Source: Paraburkholderia dioscoreae
Lineage (GTDB): Bacteria > Pseudomonadota > Gammaproteobacteria > Burkholderiales > Burkholderiaceae
NCBI RefSeq assembly: GCF_902459535.1
Contig: NZ_LR699554.1
Location: 2,356,001 to 2,420,000, forward strand
Length of the DNA: 64,000 nt
Reading direction: 5' to 3'
Below the pieces are notes generated by a model, which had not been told where the DNA came from, ran no database searches, and worked only from the letters and a program-made list of their open reading frames with translations. The position numbers were made by a program, and so were the translations under genes. Positions 44,220 to 52,610 of this stretch are shown here, one piece after another; within the stretch, counting starts at the first letter, position 1; every line of letters begins with the position of its first letter.

Positions 44220-45339
44220 AGGCCACCTTCCTGGCAAAACGACCGGGCAGATAAGGCTCGACAGGAATCGGCGCAACGCCCGCCACGATCTGCGCGGCAA
44301 GGAGTTTCGCGGTAGCGAGCGAGGTCGTTACGCCCAGGCCCTCGTGACCGACGGCGAGCCACACGCCGGGCGCGAAATCGCCGGCCGCGCCGATCAGCGG
44401 CAGTCCGTCCGGCGTGGCCGCGCGAAAGCCGGTCCACGCGCGAATGCCGTTGAGTGTCGGCAGCGCCGGCAGATAGCGCGCGGCACGCTGCAGCATTTGC
44501 GCGAGCACGGGCAGGTCGACGGCGGGATCGGTACTGTCGAACTGGCGCGAAGACCCGATCAGCAACTGCCCCGTGGGCCGCGGCTGCGCGTTGAACGCCA
44601 CCGAGGTGCCGGCCGCGTGATGCGCGCTCTTGATGTAGCCGAGTTCGAGCAACTGATGCCGGATCAGGCCGGGATAGCGGTCCGTGATCAGCAGGTGGCC
44701 CTTTTTCGGCTGCAGCGGCAGCGACGGCACCAGCTGCCGCGCGCCGAGACCGTTGGCGACGACGACATGCGCCGCGCCGACACGCCCGCCATCGGCAAGC
44801 GTAACGCCGCTCGCGCCGATCGACGTCACCGTCGTGCCGAGGCGCACGCGAATATTCGCGGCGGCCGGCGATTGCGTCAGCAGCCACTCGGCGACAGTCG
44901 GCGCATACACGATGCTGTCGTGCTCGATGCGCAAACCGCCCGCCATTGGTGCCGCCAGCGCCGGCTCGCAAGTCCGCAACGCCGTCGAATCGAGCAGTTG
45001 CGCGGCAATGCCTTGCGCCTCGAACGCGGCGTGCATGGCGCGGGCGGCTTGCCACTCTTCTTCGTCGGCGGCGACCCAGAGCGTGCCGCAGCGCGCGAAC
45101 GCGTCGCGCGCTCCCAGCCGCGGCGCGAGGTCGAGCCACAAGTCTCGCGAATAGCGGCTGAGCGCGAACTCCGCCGGCGAGTCGTTCATGACGACGAGGT
45201 GGCCCATGCCCGCCGCCGTCGTGCCGCCGCCAATGCCCTGCGCGTCCAGCACTTCGACCCGCATGCCGAGCGCCGCCAGTTCCGCCGCGCACGCCGCGCC
45301 GACAATGCCCGCCCCGACGACCACCACGTCCGCCGTCAT
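44209..45339 (-). CDS. D-hydroxyproline dehydrogenase, DAO-like FAD subunit
   Basis: A 376-residue D-amino-acid-oxidase-family protein: VVVVGAGIVGAACAAELAALG at the N-terminus, then GGTTAAGMGHLVVMNDSPAEFALS, PKKGHLLITDRYPGLI, GSSRQFDSTDP, and C-terminal WLAVGHEGLGVTTSLATAKLLA. It is the catalytic subunit that oxidises cis-4-hydroxy-D-proline in the LhpBEF/HcnC-like complexes. It overlaps the epimerase by four bases and the small Fe-S subunit by 11. Confidence 0.87.
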   Translation of the reverse strand: MTADVVVVGAGIVGAACAAELAALGMRVEVLDAQGIGGGTTAAGMGHLVVMNDSPAEFALSRYSRDLWLDLAPRLGARDAFARCGTLWVAADEEEWQAARAMHAAFEAQGIAAQLLDSTALRTCEPALAAPMAGGLRIEHDSIVYAPTVAEWLLTQSPAAANIRVRLGTTVTSIGASGVTLADGGRVGAAHVVVANGLGARQLVPSLPLQPKKGHLLITDRYPGLIRHQLLELGYIKSAHHAAGTSVAFNAQPRPTGQLLIGSSRQFDSTDPAVDLPVLAQMLQRAARYLPALPTLNGIRAWTGFRAATPDGLPLIGAAGDFAPGVWLAVGHEGLGVTTSLATAKLLAAQIVAGVAPIPVEPYLPGRFARKVAYES

Positions 45340-46292
45340 GCCGTGCGGATGCCCCAGGCAAAGGGATCGCGCTCGTCGAAGCACAGGCGCGCCTGCGCGG
45401 TGATGTACGCGTGGCCGGTAATGGTGGGAATCACATGGACGCCATCGCCGGCATGGCGATAGCTCGCCTCGAACACGCTGCCGATAATGCTCTCCTGCCG
45501 CCACACCGCGCCTTCGGCCAGTTTGCCGTCGGCCGCGAGACAGGCCACCTTGGCGCTCGTGCCCGTGCCGCATGGCGAGCGGTCATACGCGTTGCCGGGA
45601 CACAGCACGAAGCTGCGGCTGTCGATGCCGTCGCGCGAACCGGGGCCGAAGAGCTCGATGTGATCGATCAACGCGCCCTCCGCGCCGGTGATGCGCTGCG
45701 CGATCAGCGCGTCGCGGATCGCCCCGCTGAACACCGTCAATTCGCCGATACGCGATGCGTCCAACGCGCAGCCGTGGTCGGCCACGAGAAAGAACCAGTT
45801 GCCGCCCCAGCCGATATCGCCCGTCAACACGCCGTGGCCCGGCACGTCCACCCGCACGGACTCGCGATAGCGATAGGCCGGCACGTTGCGCACGGCCACG
45901 CTGCCGTCCTCGTTGAGCGTCGCTTCGACGACGCCGACCGGCGTCTCGATCCGGTGACGCCCCGGCTTGATCCGTCCCAGGTGCGCCAGCGAAACGACGA
46001 GACCGATCGTGCCGTGTCCGCACATGCCGAGATAGCCGACGTTGTTGAAAAAGATCACGCCGGCGGCGCACGTCGGGTCGTCCGGCTCGCAGAGCAACGC
46101 GCCCACCATGACGTCCGAGCCGCGCGGTTCGGTAACGACGCCCGCGCGCCAGTCGTCGAACTGTGTGCGCAATACGTCGAGCCGTTGCGCCAGCGTGCCG
46201 CCGCCGAGATCCGGGCCGCCCGACACCACGAGGCGGGTCGGTTCACCGCCGGTGTGCGAGTCGATGATGTCCAAGGTTTTCATGGTGCTCAT
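45336..46292 (-). CDS. 4-Hydroxyproline 2-epimerase
   Basis: A 318-residue proline-racemase-family protein. Both catalytic cysteines are present: Cys91 in MCGHGT and Cys241 in SPCGTGTSAKVACL, which marks a racemase/epimerase rather than a 3-hydroxyproline dehydratase. It begins TLDIIDSHTGGEPTRLV. It converts trans-4-hydroxy-L-proline to the cis-D form. An ATG nine bases inside (46283) is an alternative start. First gene of the leftward cluster, divergent from the deaminase gene. Confidence 0.92.
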   Translation of the reverse strand: MSTMKTLDIIDSHTGGEPTRLVVSGGPDLGGGTLAQRLDVLRTQFDDWRAGVVTEPRGSDVMVGALLCEPDDPTCAAGVIFFNNVGYLGMCGHGTIGLVVSLAHLGRIKPGRHRIETPVGVVEATLNEDGSVAVRNVPAYRYRESVRVDVPGHGVLTGDIGWGGNWFFLVADHGCALDASRIGELTVFSGAIRDALIAQRITGAEGALIDHIELFGPGSRDGIDSRSFVLCPGNAYDRSPCGTGTSAKVACLAADGKLAEGAVWRQESIIGSVFEASYRHAGDGVHVIPTITGHAYITAQARLCFDERDPFAWGIRTA

Positions 46293-46642
46293 GGTAAGAA
46301 ACCGCGCACGGCCGAGTCTTGGTGTGCTTGCGCGCGGATTGTGACGATTTCGGCATAGCGAGGCGATGCTGCGGTGGCTTTTTTACTCCTCGCAGATCAT
46401 AGCTTGGGAACGTCTGTTTGGCGCCTGAAGCAGGTTATCCAGAACGCATCGGGTCGCGCTTGCAATGCGCTTTGGACGCACCCCATCCCACATATCGGAA
46501 CGGGCCGACTGCCTTGATCCAGCGATGCTTCAAGCAAAACGGCTGTGCTGAAATCGTCATTCGCTGCGCGCGATTCGCGCAAGACGGCAGGATTTTCCCT
46601 GCTTACACTGCGCTTGAACACATCACATTCAGGAGAGCAGTC
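46293..46642. promoter_or_regulatory. Divergent promoter region of hydroxyproline genes
   Basis: 350 bases between the epimerase and the deaminase gene. No gene is credible; the rightward frame extending upstream of the deaminase GTG is a continuation without a ribosome site. AGGAG at 46631-46635 serves the GTG at 46643. No clear operator repeat was found. Confidence 0.4.
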
Positions 46643-47548
46643 GTGGCGCATATCTGGGAAGGCGTATTGCCCGCAGTCACCACCAAATTCAACGCGGATT
46701 TCAGCATAGACCGCGCATGGACCGGCAAGAATATCGAGGCGCAGATCGACGCGGGTGTGGACGGCATCATCGTGTGCGGATCGCTGGGCGAAGCGTCGAC
46801 GCTCTCGCTGGATGAGAAGCTGCGTGTGCTCGACATCGCCGTCGAGGCCTCGCGCGGCCGTGTACCCGTTCTGTTGACGATCGCCGAAAACAGCACGCTC
46901 GACGCGTGCCGCCAGGCCGAAGCCGGCAGCCGTCACGGCGCGGCCGGCTACATGGTGTTGCCGGGGTTGCGGTATCTGTCGGACCGCCGCGAGACGCTGC
47001 ACCATTTCCGCAGTGTCGCCGACGCGAGCGCGCTGCCGCTGATGATCTATAACAATCCGCTCGCCTATGGCGTCGACATGACGCCCGACATGTTCGCGGA
47101 GATCGCCGACGAGAAGAAGGTCGTCGCGATCAAGGAATCATGTGGCGACGTGCGGCGCGTGACCGACCTGATCAACGCGGTCGGCGACCGCTTCGCGATT
47201 CTCTGCGGCGTCGACAATCTCGCGATGGAAGCGATACTGATGGGCGCGCATGGCTGGGTGGCCGGTCTCGTGTGCGCGTTTCCGCGTGAGACGGTGGTGA
47301 TCTACAAGCTGCTGAAGGCGGGGCGCTTCGAGGAAGCGCGGGCGATCTACCGCTGGTTTGCGCCGCTGCTCGCGCTCGACGTCTCGGCGAAGCTGGTGCA
47401 GAACATCAAGCTCGCCGAAGCAATCGTCGGACTGGGCACCGAGCCGGTGCGCCCGCCGCGTCTGCCGCTGGCCGGCGACGAACGCAAGGCCGTCGAAGCG
47501 TTGATTCGCAAGGCGCTCGAAACGCGGCCGGCGCTGCCGCAGATCTGA
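46643..47548 (+). CDS. DapA-family pyrroline-4-hydroxy-2-carboxylate deaminase
   Basis: A 301-residue dihydrodipicolinate-synthase-family aldolase/deaminase starting with GTG after AGGAG. It has GIIVCGSLGEASTLSLDEK, the catalytic Tyr in MIYNNPLAYG (residue 136) and the Schiff-base Lys164 in VVAIKESCGDVRR. Next to the epimerase and D-hydroxyproline dehydrogenase genes, it is best read as the deaminase giving alpha-ketoglutarate semialdehyde. The final semialdehyde dehydrogenase is not in the window. Confidence 0.88.
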   Translation: MAHIWEGVLPAVTTKFNADFSIDRAWTGKNIEAQIDAGVDGIIVCGSLGEASTLSLDEKLRVLDIAVEASRGRVPVLLTIAENSTLDACRQAEAGSRHGAAGYMVLPGLRYLSDRRETLHHFRSVADASALPLMIYNNPLAYGVDMTPDMFAEIADEKKVVAIKESCGDVRRVTDLINAVGDRFAILCGVDNLAMEAILMGAHGWVAGLVCAFPRETVVIYKLLKAGRFEEARAIYRWFAPLLALDVSAKLVQNIKLAEAIVGLGTEPVRPPRLPLAGDERKAVEALIRKALETRPALPQI

Positions 47549-47567
47549 TCTGACGGCCGGACTGGCC

Positions 47568-47954
47568 TCAGGCTGCCTGCTTCTCGGCATCAGCGCCGGC
47601 GCTGGCATCGGCATCGGCGGATTCGCCGTGGCGCAGATGCAGCAACCGGTAGCCGCTTTTGTAGACCGGTTGCAGCCGGAACTCGTTTTGCGGCTCGATT
47701 TCGAGCAGCAGGCGCAGCCGCGAAACGTGACTGTCGATCGTGCGGGTGAACTCGCGAAACTCGCGTCCCCATACCATCGCGAAGATGTGATCGCGCGACA
47801 GCACGCGGCCGATGTTGGAGAAGAACAGCGATGCCAGCCGGTATTGGGTGCCGGATAGCTGGACCGGCTGGCCGCGCAGCATGACGAGCTGGCGGCGCGT
47901 ATCGAAATGGTACATCCCCGGCGAATCAAAAAATCCACACGTATTCAATGACAT
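47568..47954 (-). CDS. Receiver-less OmpR-type winged-helix protein
   Basis: About 128 residues with only a Trans_Reg_C DNA-binding domain: GQPVQLSGTQYRLASLFFSNIGRVLSRDHIFAMVW, RTIDSHVSRLRLLLEIEP, LQPVYKSGYRLLHL. No phosphoacceptor domain is present and the C-terminus is Ala/Asp-rich. No strong ribosome site marks the start; an upstream extension to 48017 is possible. A 12-bp-arm inverted repeat lies just upstream. Convergent with the deaminase gene. It may be a remnant of a full response regulator or a genuine stand-alone regulator. Confidence 0.7.
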   Translation of the reverse strand: MSLNTCGFFDSPGMYHFDTRRQLVMLRGQPVQLSGTQYRLASLFFSNIGRVLSRDHIFAMVWGREFREFTRTIDSHVSRLRLLLEIEPQNEFRLQPVYKSGYRLLHLRHGESADADASAGADAEKQAA

Positions 47955-47962
47955 AGCCCAGT

Positions 47963-47990
47963 TTTTTGCACCTGTTTTCAGGTGCAAAAA
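47963..47990. repeat. Perfect inverted repeat, 12-bp arms
   Basis: TTTTTGCACCTG (47963-47974) and CAGGTGCAAAAA (47979-47990) around TTTT. It could be a bidirectional terminator, an autoregulatory operator for the winged-helix gene starting at 47954, or an element boundary, since gene content changes to accessory from here. Confidence 0.6.
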
Positions 47991-48021
47991 CGTCCTATAG
48001 CGTCCCAATAAAATCAAAGAG

Positions 48022-48426
48022 TTACGAGGGGTTTTGAACAGGCAAAACGGCGTATCTGCGGCTCAGCCGGGCCGCGCATACCTCGTGGATGCCGCAAACC
48101 ACCGGCGACGCGTAGTCGAGCATCCAGCCGTCGATAAAGAGCGGCACCAGCGATCGCTCCATCACGAGGCCAAACGTCTCCATGACCTGTGGTGCGAGCC
48201 CGGGCGCCATCTGTCCGAGCGGGATGCGTTCCTGCCAATCAAGGTGCGCTCCGTTTGCCTTGCACCAGATGCGTCCTGATTCCACCAGATGGTCCGTGCG
48301 CAGCCATTCGCCGGTGCGCGCCCGAGCGACCAGCTCGGCAACGACGAGATAGCAGAGCAGTTCGGCGCGGGCTTCTTCGCCCACGCCTCCGGCTGGTGGG
48401 ACACCTGAACCTTGCGATGCCGTCAT
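48022..48426 (-). CDS. Unknown 134-residue accessory protein
   Basis: Starts at an ATGA overlap with the end of the HTH gene (MTASQGSGVPPAGG). The sequence is alpha-helical in appearance (EEARAELLCYLVVAELVARA, WQERIPLGQMAPGLAPQVM, ARLSRRYAVLPVQNPS) and has no motif I recognise. Coupling to a repeated IS630-type HTH gene suggests the two act together, for example as regulator and partner on a mobile element. Confidence 0.6.
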   Translation of the reverse strand: MTASQGSGVPPAGGVGEEARAELLCYLVVAELVARARTGEWLRTDHLVESGRIWCKANGAHLDWQERIPLGQMAPGLAPQVMETFGLVMERSLVPLFIDGWMLDYASPVVCGIHEVCAARLSRRYAVLPVQNPS

Positions 48427-49053
48427 TTGCGGGCCTTGCTCAGGAGGTGCGACAGCCCCAGGTCCGTTGCGATCTTCCAGACGTGACTGCGCGAGTAGCG
48501 TACGCCGAGCTTCCTCTCGATGATCGTTCCGAGACGTTGGTTGGTCCAGAGATCGGAGTCGAAATCGTGCAGCCTGGGCGAGTGTCGAAGTGCCGCAGCG
48601 ATCCATGAAAGCGCCTGATCATCGACTATGCCCGGAGCCCGCCGGATGGGCGTTTTGCATCATCGCATCCCGGTCGTGCACGCCTAGATTGATTGTCAGC
48701 TGTCTGACATAGACGATGGAAAACCGCTGGCCGAACTGGCGTTCGATAACTGCCTGCAGTACCGGATTTGACCACCGATCAACCTCGAAGCCATGACGGC
48801 GCGGAGACCCACGAACGGCGTCGACGATCCACGCACGTGCCTCCTCGTCCAAAGCGGACTTTCCCCCACCCACGCTCATTTTGTCGAGAGCCGCAACGCC
48901 TCTCATGTCGAGAACGGCCTTATGTCGTTTGACCGACTCGACGCATAGACCTACTGTCAGCGCGACGCTCTCGGGGCTACCACCGCCGGCCAGCAGTTGG
49001 GCCGCCTGAATTCTCTTCGCGGCAGTCGGCGTTAGTTTGGAGGTGGAGCTCAT
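48423..49053 (-). pseudogene. Tandem IS630-type HTH protein, frameshifted
   Basis: The first half (49053 to about 48655) has an HTH (QAAQLLAGGGSPESVALTVG, VESVKRHKAVLD) and a winged helix (DEEARAWIVDAVRGSPRRHG, SNPVLQAVIERQFGQRFSIV, YVRQLTINLGV). Near 48655 the frame breaks; one extra C after ATGATG would explain it. The second half then reads TPIRRAPGIVDDQALSWIAA, followed by a second copy of the winged helix (RLGTIIERKLGVRYSRSHVW, KIATDLGL), ending SKARK at 48423. IS630 transposases carry such DNA-binding parts, but no DDE catalytic domain follows. The start is uncertain. It could be a broken gene or two separately translated proteins. Confidence 0.6.
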
Positions 49054-49393
49054 GAGAGATAGGCGTGATCTGATAACCCATTCTTGCACAGGTTAGCAAT
49101 TTCCGAAGACGCGACCGTCGGTTCTGCATCCGGCGGCTTCCCGGCCCTCCTCTTAACTGATCAACGGGCACTCTCTGGCTCGCTCGCTTACCCACAGTCT
49201 AAAGATTAACCGCTCCCGGGCGGCGGCGCGCTCATGAGACGAATTGGTGCCACGCGCCCTGCCTTGCATCTGCGGAACTCCATGTGATTCTGGACTTGTC
49301 CTCACAAAGCATCAACGTGCGAGGCCAGCGGTCGGACGGCTTCTGTCTCCAAAGGCGGATTACTCCGGCAAACCAACCTATTCAAGGATCCCC
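49054..49393. other. Intergenic, about 340 bp, no gene seen
   Basis: Divergent gap between the HTH gene and the AAA+ module. Open frames here overlap and lack ribosome sites. AAGGA just before 49394 serves the next small gene. Confidence 0.4.
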
Positions 49394-49516
49394 ATGGGCA
49401 ATCCGCAAAAGAATCTCTGGCAGGTATTCGTCGAAGAATGCCGACAGTGCCTCGCTGACTACTTCTCGCCATTCATCCTCCTCGCACGGTGGTTACGACG
49501 CCGCACGCGCAAGTGA
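49394..49516 (+). CDS. Putative 40-residue amphipathic peptide
   Basis: Begins MGNPQKNLWQVFVEE and ends ILLARWLRRRTRK: an amphipathic, aromatic-rich helix with a basic tail. AAGGA precedes the ATG at good spacing. It is followed at once by the TTG-started frame at 49548, so the genes may form one operon leading to the membrane AAA+ protein. No family recognised. Confidence 0.45.
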   Translation: MGNPQKNLWQVFVEECRQCLADYFSPFILLARWLRRRTRK

Positions 49517-49547
49517 CATGTCAACGGCACACGCAAGGAGATACCAG

Positions 49548-49835
49548 TTGGAAACCACACGCTTTACCGCGGCCAATGGCCGCGAGGTCATCAAAGTCGT
49601 GACCGACTCGCGCGTCACCGGCTATATCGATGGCAGCATCCCGCCCGAAGCGATTGAAGCCTGGTACAGGCGCCTGAGTGCTGACCTCAGGCGCCCTATC
49701 TCGCACTCGCGACGCATGCTGCGGCAGAACCGGCGTCGCACAACCAGGCCGATGCGCAAATGTACGCGCCGTCGGCATCCGGCACCTCGTCAGTGGCTGC
49801 CCAGACGAGGTCGCCCACTCATCGTGCTTCGCTAG
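49548..49835 (+). CDS. Unknown small protein, reading frame doubtful after residue ~45
   Basis: A TTG start with an ideal AAGGAG eight bases upstream gives ETTRFTAANGREVIKVVTD and VTGYIDGSIPPEAIEAWYRR. After this the frame becomes arginine-rich, while another frame (from about 49691, APYLALATHAAAEPASHNQA) has more natural codon use. A third ends GNLDLLPHDEPSRRDQQI at 49935. One or more indels may have broken the gene. If intact, 95 residues. Confidence 0.45.
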   Translation: METTRFTAANGREVIKVVTDSRVTGYIDGSIPPEAIEAWYRRLSADLRRPISHSRRMLRQNRRRTTRPMRKCTRRRHPAPRQWLPRRGRPLIVLR

Positions 49836-49947
49836 TCCGCGTCAACTTGCTTTTCCTCTGGTCCATGGGAACCTGGATCTGTTGCCGCACGACGAGCCGT
49901 CGCGACGGGACCAACAGATCCAGTTCATTATCTAAACGGAGCTCCAT

Positions 49948-50310
49948 ATGCAAAACCATCAGCGACAAACGTCACTGTTTTCCTTCATCCATCCGGACCA
50001 TGCGTGCCTCCCCCGTCCGGTCAGGGCATTCTGCAACACCCTTGCGACACTGATGTTCTTCGCGCCGGTTTTCATGTCCTGCACTTCGTGTCTTGGAATC
50101 CTGCTTGGCCTAGGTGGACTTCAGGATGCCTGTCCGGCGCTGGCACACGGGTTTGCCCTCGGGGTCATCGACATGATCAAGGGCTGCTCAATCGGATTCA
50201 CGGCCCTTCTCCTCACCGCGGTTTTCTTCGAACGCGCGCAGTTCGCGCAGTTCATCCGCGACGACCTGTACAGCATGATCGAGGACGAGATCATGCCCAT
50301 GTACCGCTAG
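49948..50310 (+). CDS. Small membrane protein of the AAA+ module
   Basis: A 120-residue protein with two predicted TM helices: FCNTLATLMFFAPVFMSCTS extending to LGILLGL, and MIKGCSIGFTALLLTAVFFE. It has several Cys in the first, and an acidic C-terminal tail (RDDLYSMIEDEIMPMYR). GGAGC lies before the start. It is 72 bases upstream of the membrane-anchored AAA+ gene and probably partners it. Unknown family. Confidence 0.7.
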   Translation: MQNHQRQTSLFSFIHPDHACLPRPVRAFCNTLATLMFFAPVFMSCTSCLGILLGLGGLQDACPALAHGFALGVIDMIKGCSIGFTALLLTAVFFERAQFAQFIRDDLYSMIEDEIMPMYR

Positions 50311-50382
50311 ACGTTCCGGGTTCTTCCACGCCCCAATTCAGTCTCTTCCCTGTAACCCACCTGCTTGTACGGAGAGTCATCC

Positions 50383-52302
50383 ATGAAGGATGCCATCGTA
50401 TTCACGGCCCGTCTGTTCCCTTCGATCCTGACTGGCACCCTCATGGGCGCCGGCGTTGGATCGGTTCTTCACCTCCATGACGGGCACCGGCTGCTCGCGA
50501 TGCTGGCCTGCACGGGCCTGACGCTCGCGCTTCATCACTTTGTCCGCGCTGCCCGCTGGCTGATGGTCACCGGGACCGTCGCCATCCTTATGCTTGCGAT
50601 CGGTCAGTATTCCGTGCCGAGCGCCGGCCTGCTCGGCGTCGGAATCGTACTGTGGATGGCATTGTGTGCCGGGCGCGGGTACGGCAGGACCGGCCAACCC
50701 ACCCAGCGCCCCGTACAACAGCCCGTCCCACGCTCGGGGGCACAGGATGCACCAGGTCAACCGGCACCCCAGCGGGCATACGCCCTGGACGACCGCGTAC
50801 TGCGCGCCCGGTTCGCCCTTGACGCCATCACCGGCATGGCTGACACAAAGAACAGGTTACTCAACGCGGCGCGCGACATCCTTGCCAACCCCGCTCAGGC
50901 GAGAAACGGCATCCTCCTGTCCGGCGAACCCGGCAATGGAAAAACCATGTTTGCCGAAGCACTCGCCGGAGAGTTACAGGTCCCCTTCTTCTCGATTGCC
51001 TATCAGGACATCGCCTCGAAGTGGGTCAATGAAACACCTGAGCGCCTGAAGGCCACTTTTGCGCAGGCCACCCAGCTAGGTCAGGCTGTCCTCCTGATTG
51101 ACGAGGTGGACGGATTCATCAAGGCAAGGCACGACGCCCACCACATGGATCGCGATCTGACGAACACGATGCTCACCGAGATCGTCCGTCTGCGCGGCAC
51201 CCGAATTATCCTGGTCGCCGCCACTAACGATCTCGACTGGCTCGACGGGGCCGCGGTGCGCGAAGGTCGCTTCGACTTCAAGATCGAGGTGCCACCGCCA
51301 GACGCGCCAGCACGCGAAGCGCTGCTTTCGCGTACCGTCTTCCATGCGTTCGGACCGAAGGCGCTCAGCATGCCAGTGCTTAAGAGTCTCGCGGCCCGCT
51401 GGGAAGGGTTCAGTGCTGCCCGTCTGATGGCCGTGGGACCTCAACTTGCCGACATGCGGCGCGAAGGCCTTTTCGGGAACGAACCCGTTTCGTTCGATAT
51501 TGCGATGCGGGCCATGCGTCGCATCCAGGGGTCGAAGGGCCACCTGCCGGAGAACGTCAAGACGGTCGACGAAATCATCATGCCCGAGGGCTCGCGTGAT
51601 GAACTTAAACGGCTTGCGCTGCGCCTGCGCCATGTTCACCGCATGGAACAGCTCGGCGGCGCACTTCCCCGCGGCGTACTGTTCTACGGCCCACCGGGCA
51701 CCGGCAAGACGCAGGCCGCAATGGCCATCGCAAAAGCCAGCGGATGGGTGGTTCTCAAGACAACCGGCGCCGAGCTTCTCGCCAGCCATTCCGCGTGGAG
51801 CCAGCTATACCGGCAGGCGAAGGACCTGCGGCCGTGCATCGTGTTCGTCGACGAAGCGGATGATGTCTTCCGGAATAGAAGCATGTCTGCGGCTGTAGCC
51901 GTGACCAACCGCATTCTTGCGTCGATCGACGGCGCCGACGGCCGTGTGCCTGACGTACTTGTGATTGCGGCTACCAATCATCCGGAGGCGCTGGATCCGG
52001 CGGTTTTGCGTGGCGGCCGCCTCGAGCAGAAGATCCGCTTTGACGTGCCGTCACGCGAGTCGCTCGCGGTTTATATCCGCTCCCGGCTGAAGCTCAAAGT
52101 AGGCGACACCTTTGCAATTTCGCGGCACACCGTGGAATGCGTGATCACGGCGCTTGAGGGCTGCTCGATTGCCGACACGGACGCCGCATTGCAGCGGCTC
52201 ATCGACGAGGCTGCGGCACACCATATCGAATCGGGAGCCTCCACTATTACGACTGCCGATGTGCGCGCAGCGCTCTCAACACTGGATATTTCCGTTGGTT
52301 GA
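50383..52302 (+). CDS. Membrane-anchored protein with two AAA+ ATPase domains
   Basis: A 639-residue protein. Residues about 10-95 contain three or four TM helices (SILTGTLMGAGVGSVLHLH, LLAMLACTGLTLALHHFV, WLMVTGTVAILMLAIG, LLGVGIVLWMALCAG). A Pro/Gln linker leads to AAA-1 (Walker A SGEPGNGKT, Walker B VLLIDEVDGF, arginine-finger region REGRFDFK) and AAA-2 (YGPPGTGKT, IVFVDEADDVF, RGGRLEQK). Cdc48/FtsH-like remodelling ATPases have this core, but no protease domain is present. GGAGAG precedes the ATG. Probably extracts or remodels membrane-associated proteins; role in this element unknown. Confidence 0.85.
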   Translation: MKDAIVFTARLFPSILTGTLMGAGVGSVLHLHDGHRLLAMLACTGLTLALHHFVRAARWLMVTGTVAILMLAIGQYSVPSAGLLGVGIVLWMALCAGRGYGRTGQPTQRPVQQPVPRSGAQDAPGQPAPQRAYALDDRVLRARFALDAITGMADTKNRLLNAARDILANPAQARNGILLSGEPGNGKTMFAEALAGELQVPFFSIAYQDIASKWVNETPERLKATFAQATQLGQAVLLIDEVDGFIKARHDAHHMDRDLTNTMLTEIVRLRGTRIILVAATNDLDWLDGAAVREGRFDFKIEVPPPDAPAREALLSRTVFHAFGPKALSMPVLKSLAARWEGFSAARLMAVGPQLADMRREGLFGNEPVSFDIAMRAMRRIQGSKGHLPENVKTVDEIIMPEGSRDELKRLALRLRHVHRMEQLGGALPRGVLFYGPPGTGKTQAAMAIAKASGWVVLKTTGAELLASHSAWSQLYRQAKDLRPCIVFVDEADDVFRNRSMSAAVAVTNRILASIDGADGRVPDVLVIAATNHPEALDPAVLRGGRLEQKIRFDVPSRESLAVYIRSRLKLKVGDTFAISRHTVECVITALEGCSIADTDAALQRLIDEAAAHHIESGASTITTADVRAALSTLDISVG

Positions 52303-52610
52303 ACCGTCTGAGGCACACTCGCGATAGGGCACTGAGCTCCGACAGCCTGAGCGTCTCCTTGCCCACGACCGATTCGTATCGGCATTGCGTTTCCGGTGTG
52401 ATAAGTTCCAGGATTACAGGCCGGCCAGGCCGAGAGCCTATCAGCCAAGGCCCGCGCTCCCTCGATGAGTTGAGATGACAGATGACAACTGCCCGACCAT
52501 GCAGGAAGCTATGCTGTCGATCTAACGTGACGACCACAAATGGGGAGTGCCTCGCCAGTGTGCCACAATCGTGGCAGAGCAAGTCGCGAGAACTGGTGAG
52601 GGATTAACCA
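52303..52610. other. Intergenic, about 308 bp, no gene seen
   Basis: No credible frame or strong hairpin between the AAA+ gene and the small ORF at 52611. Confidence 0.35.
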
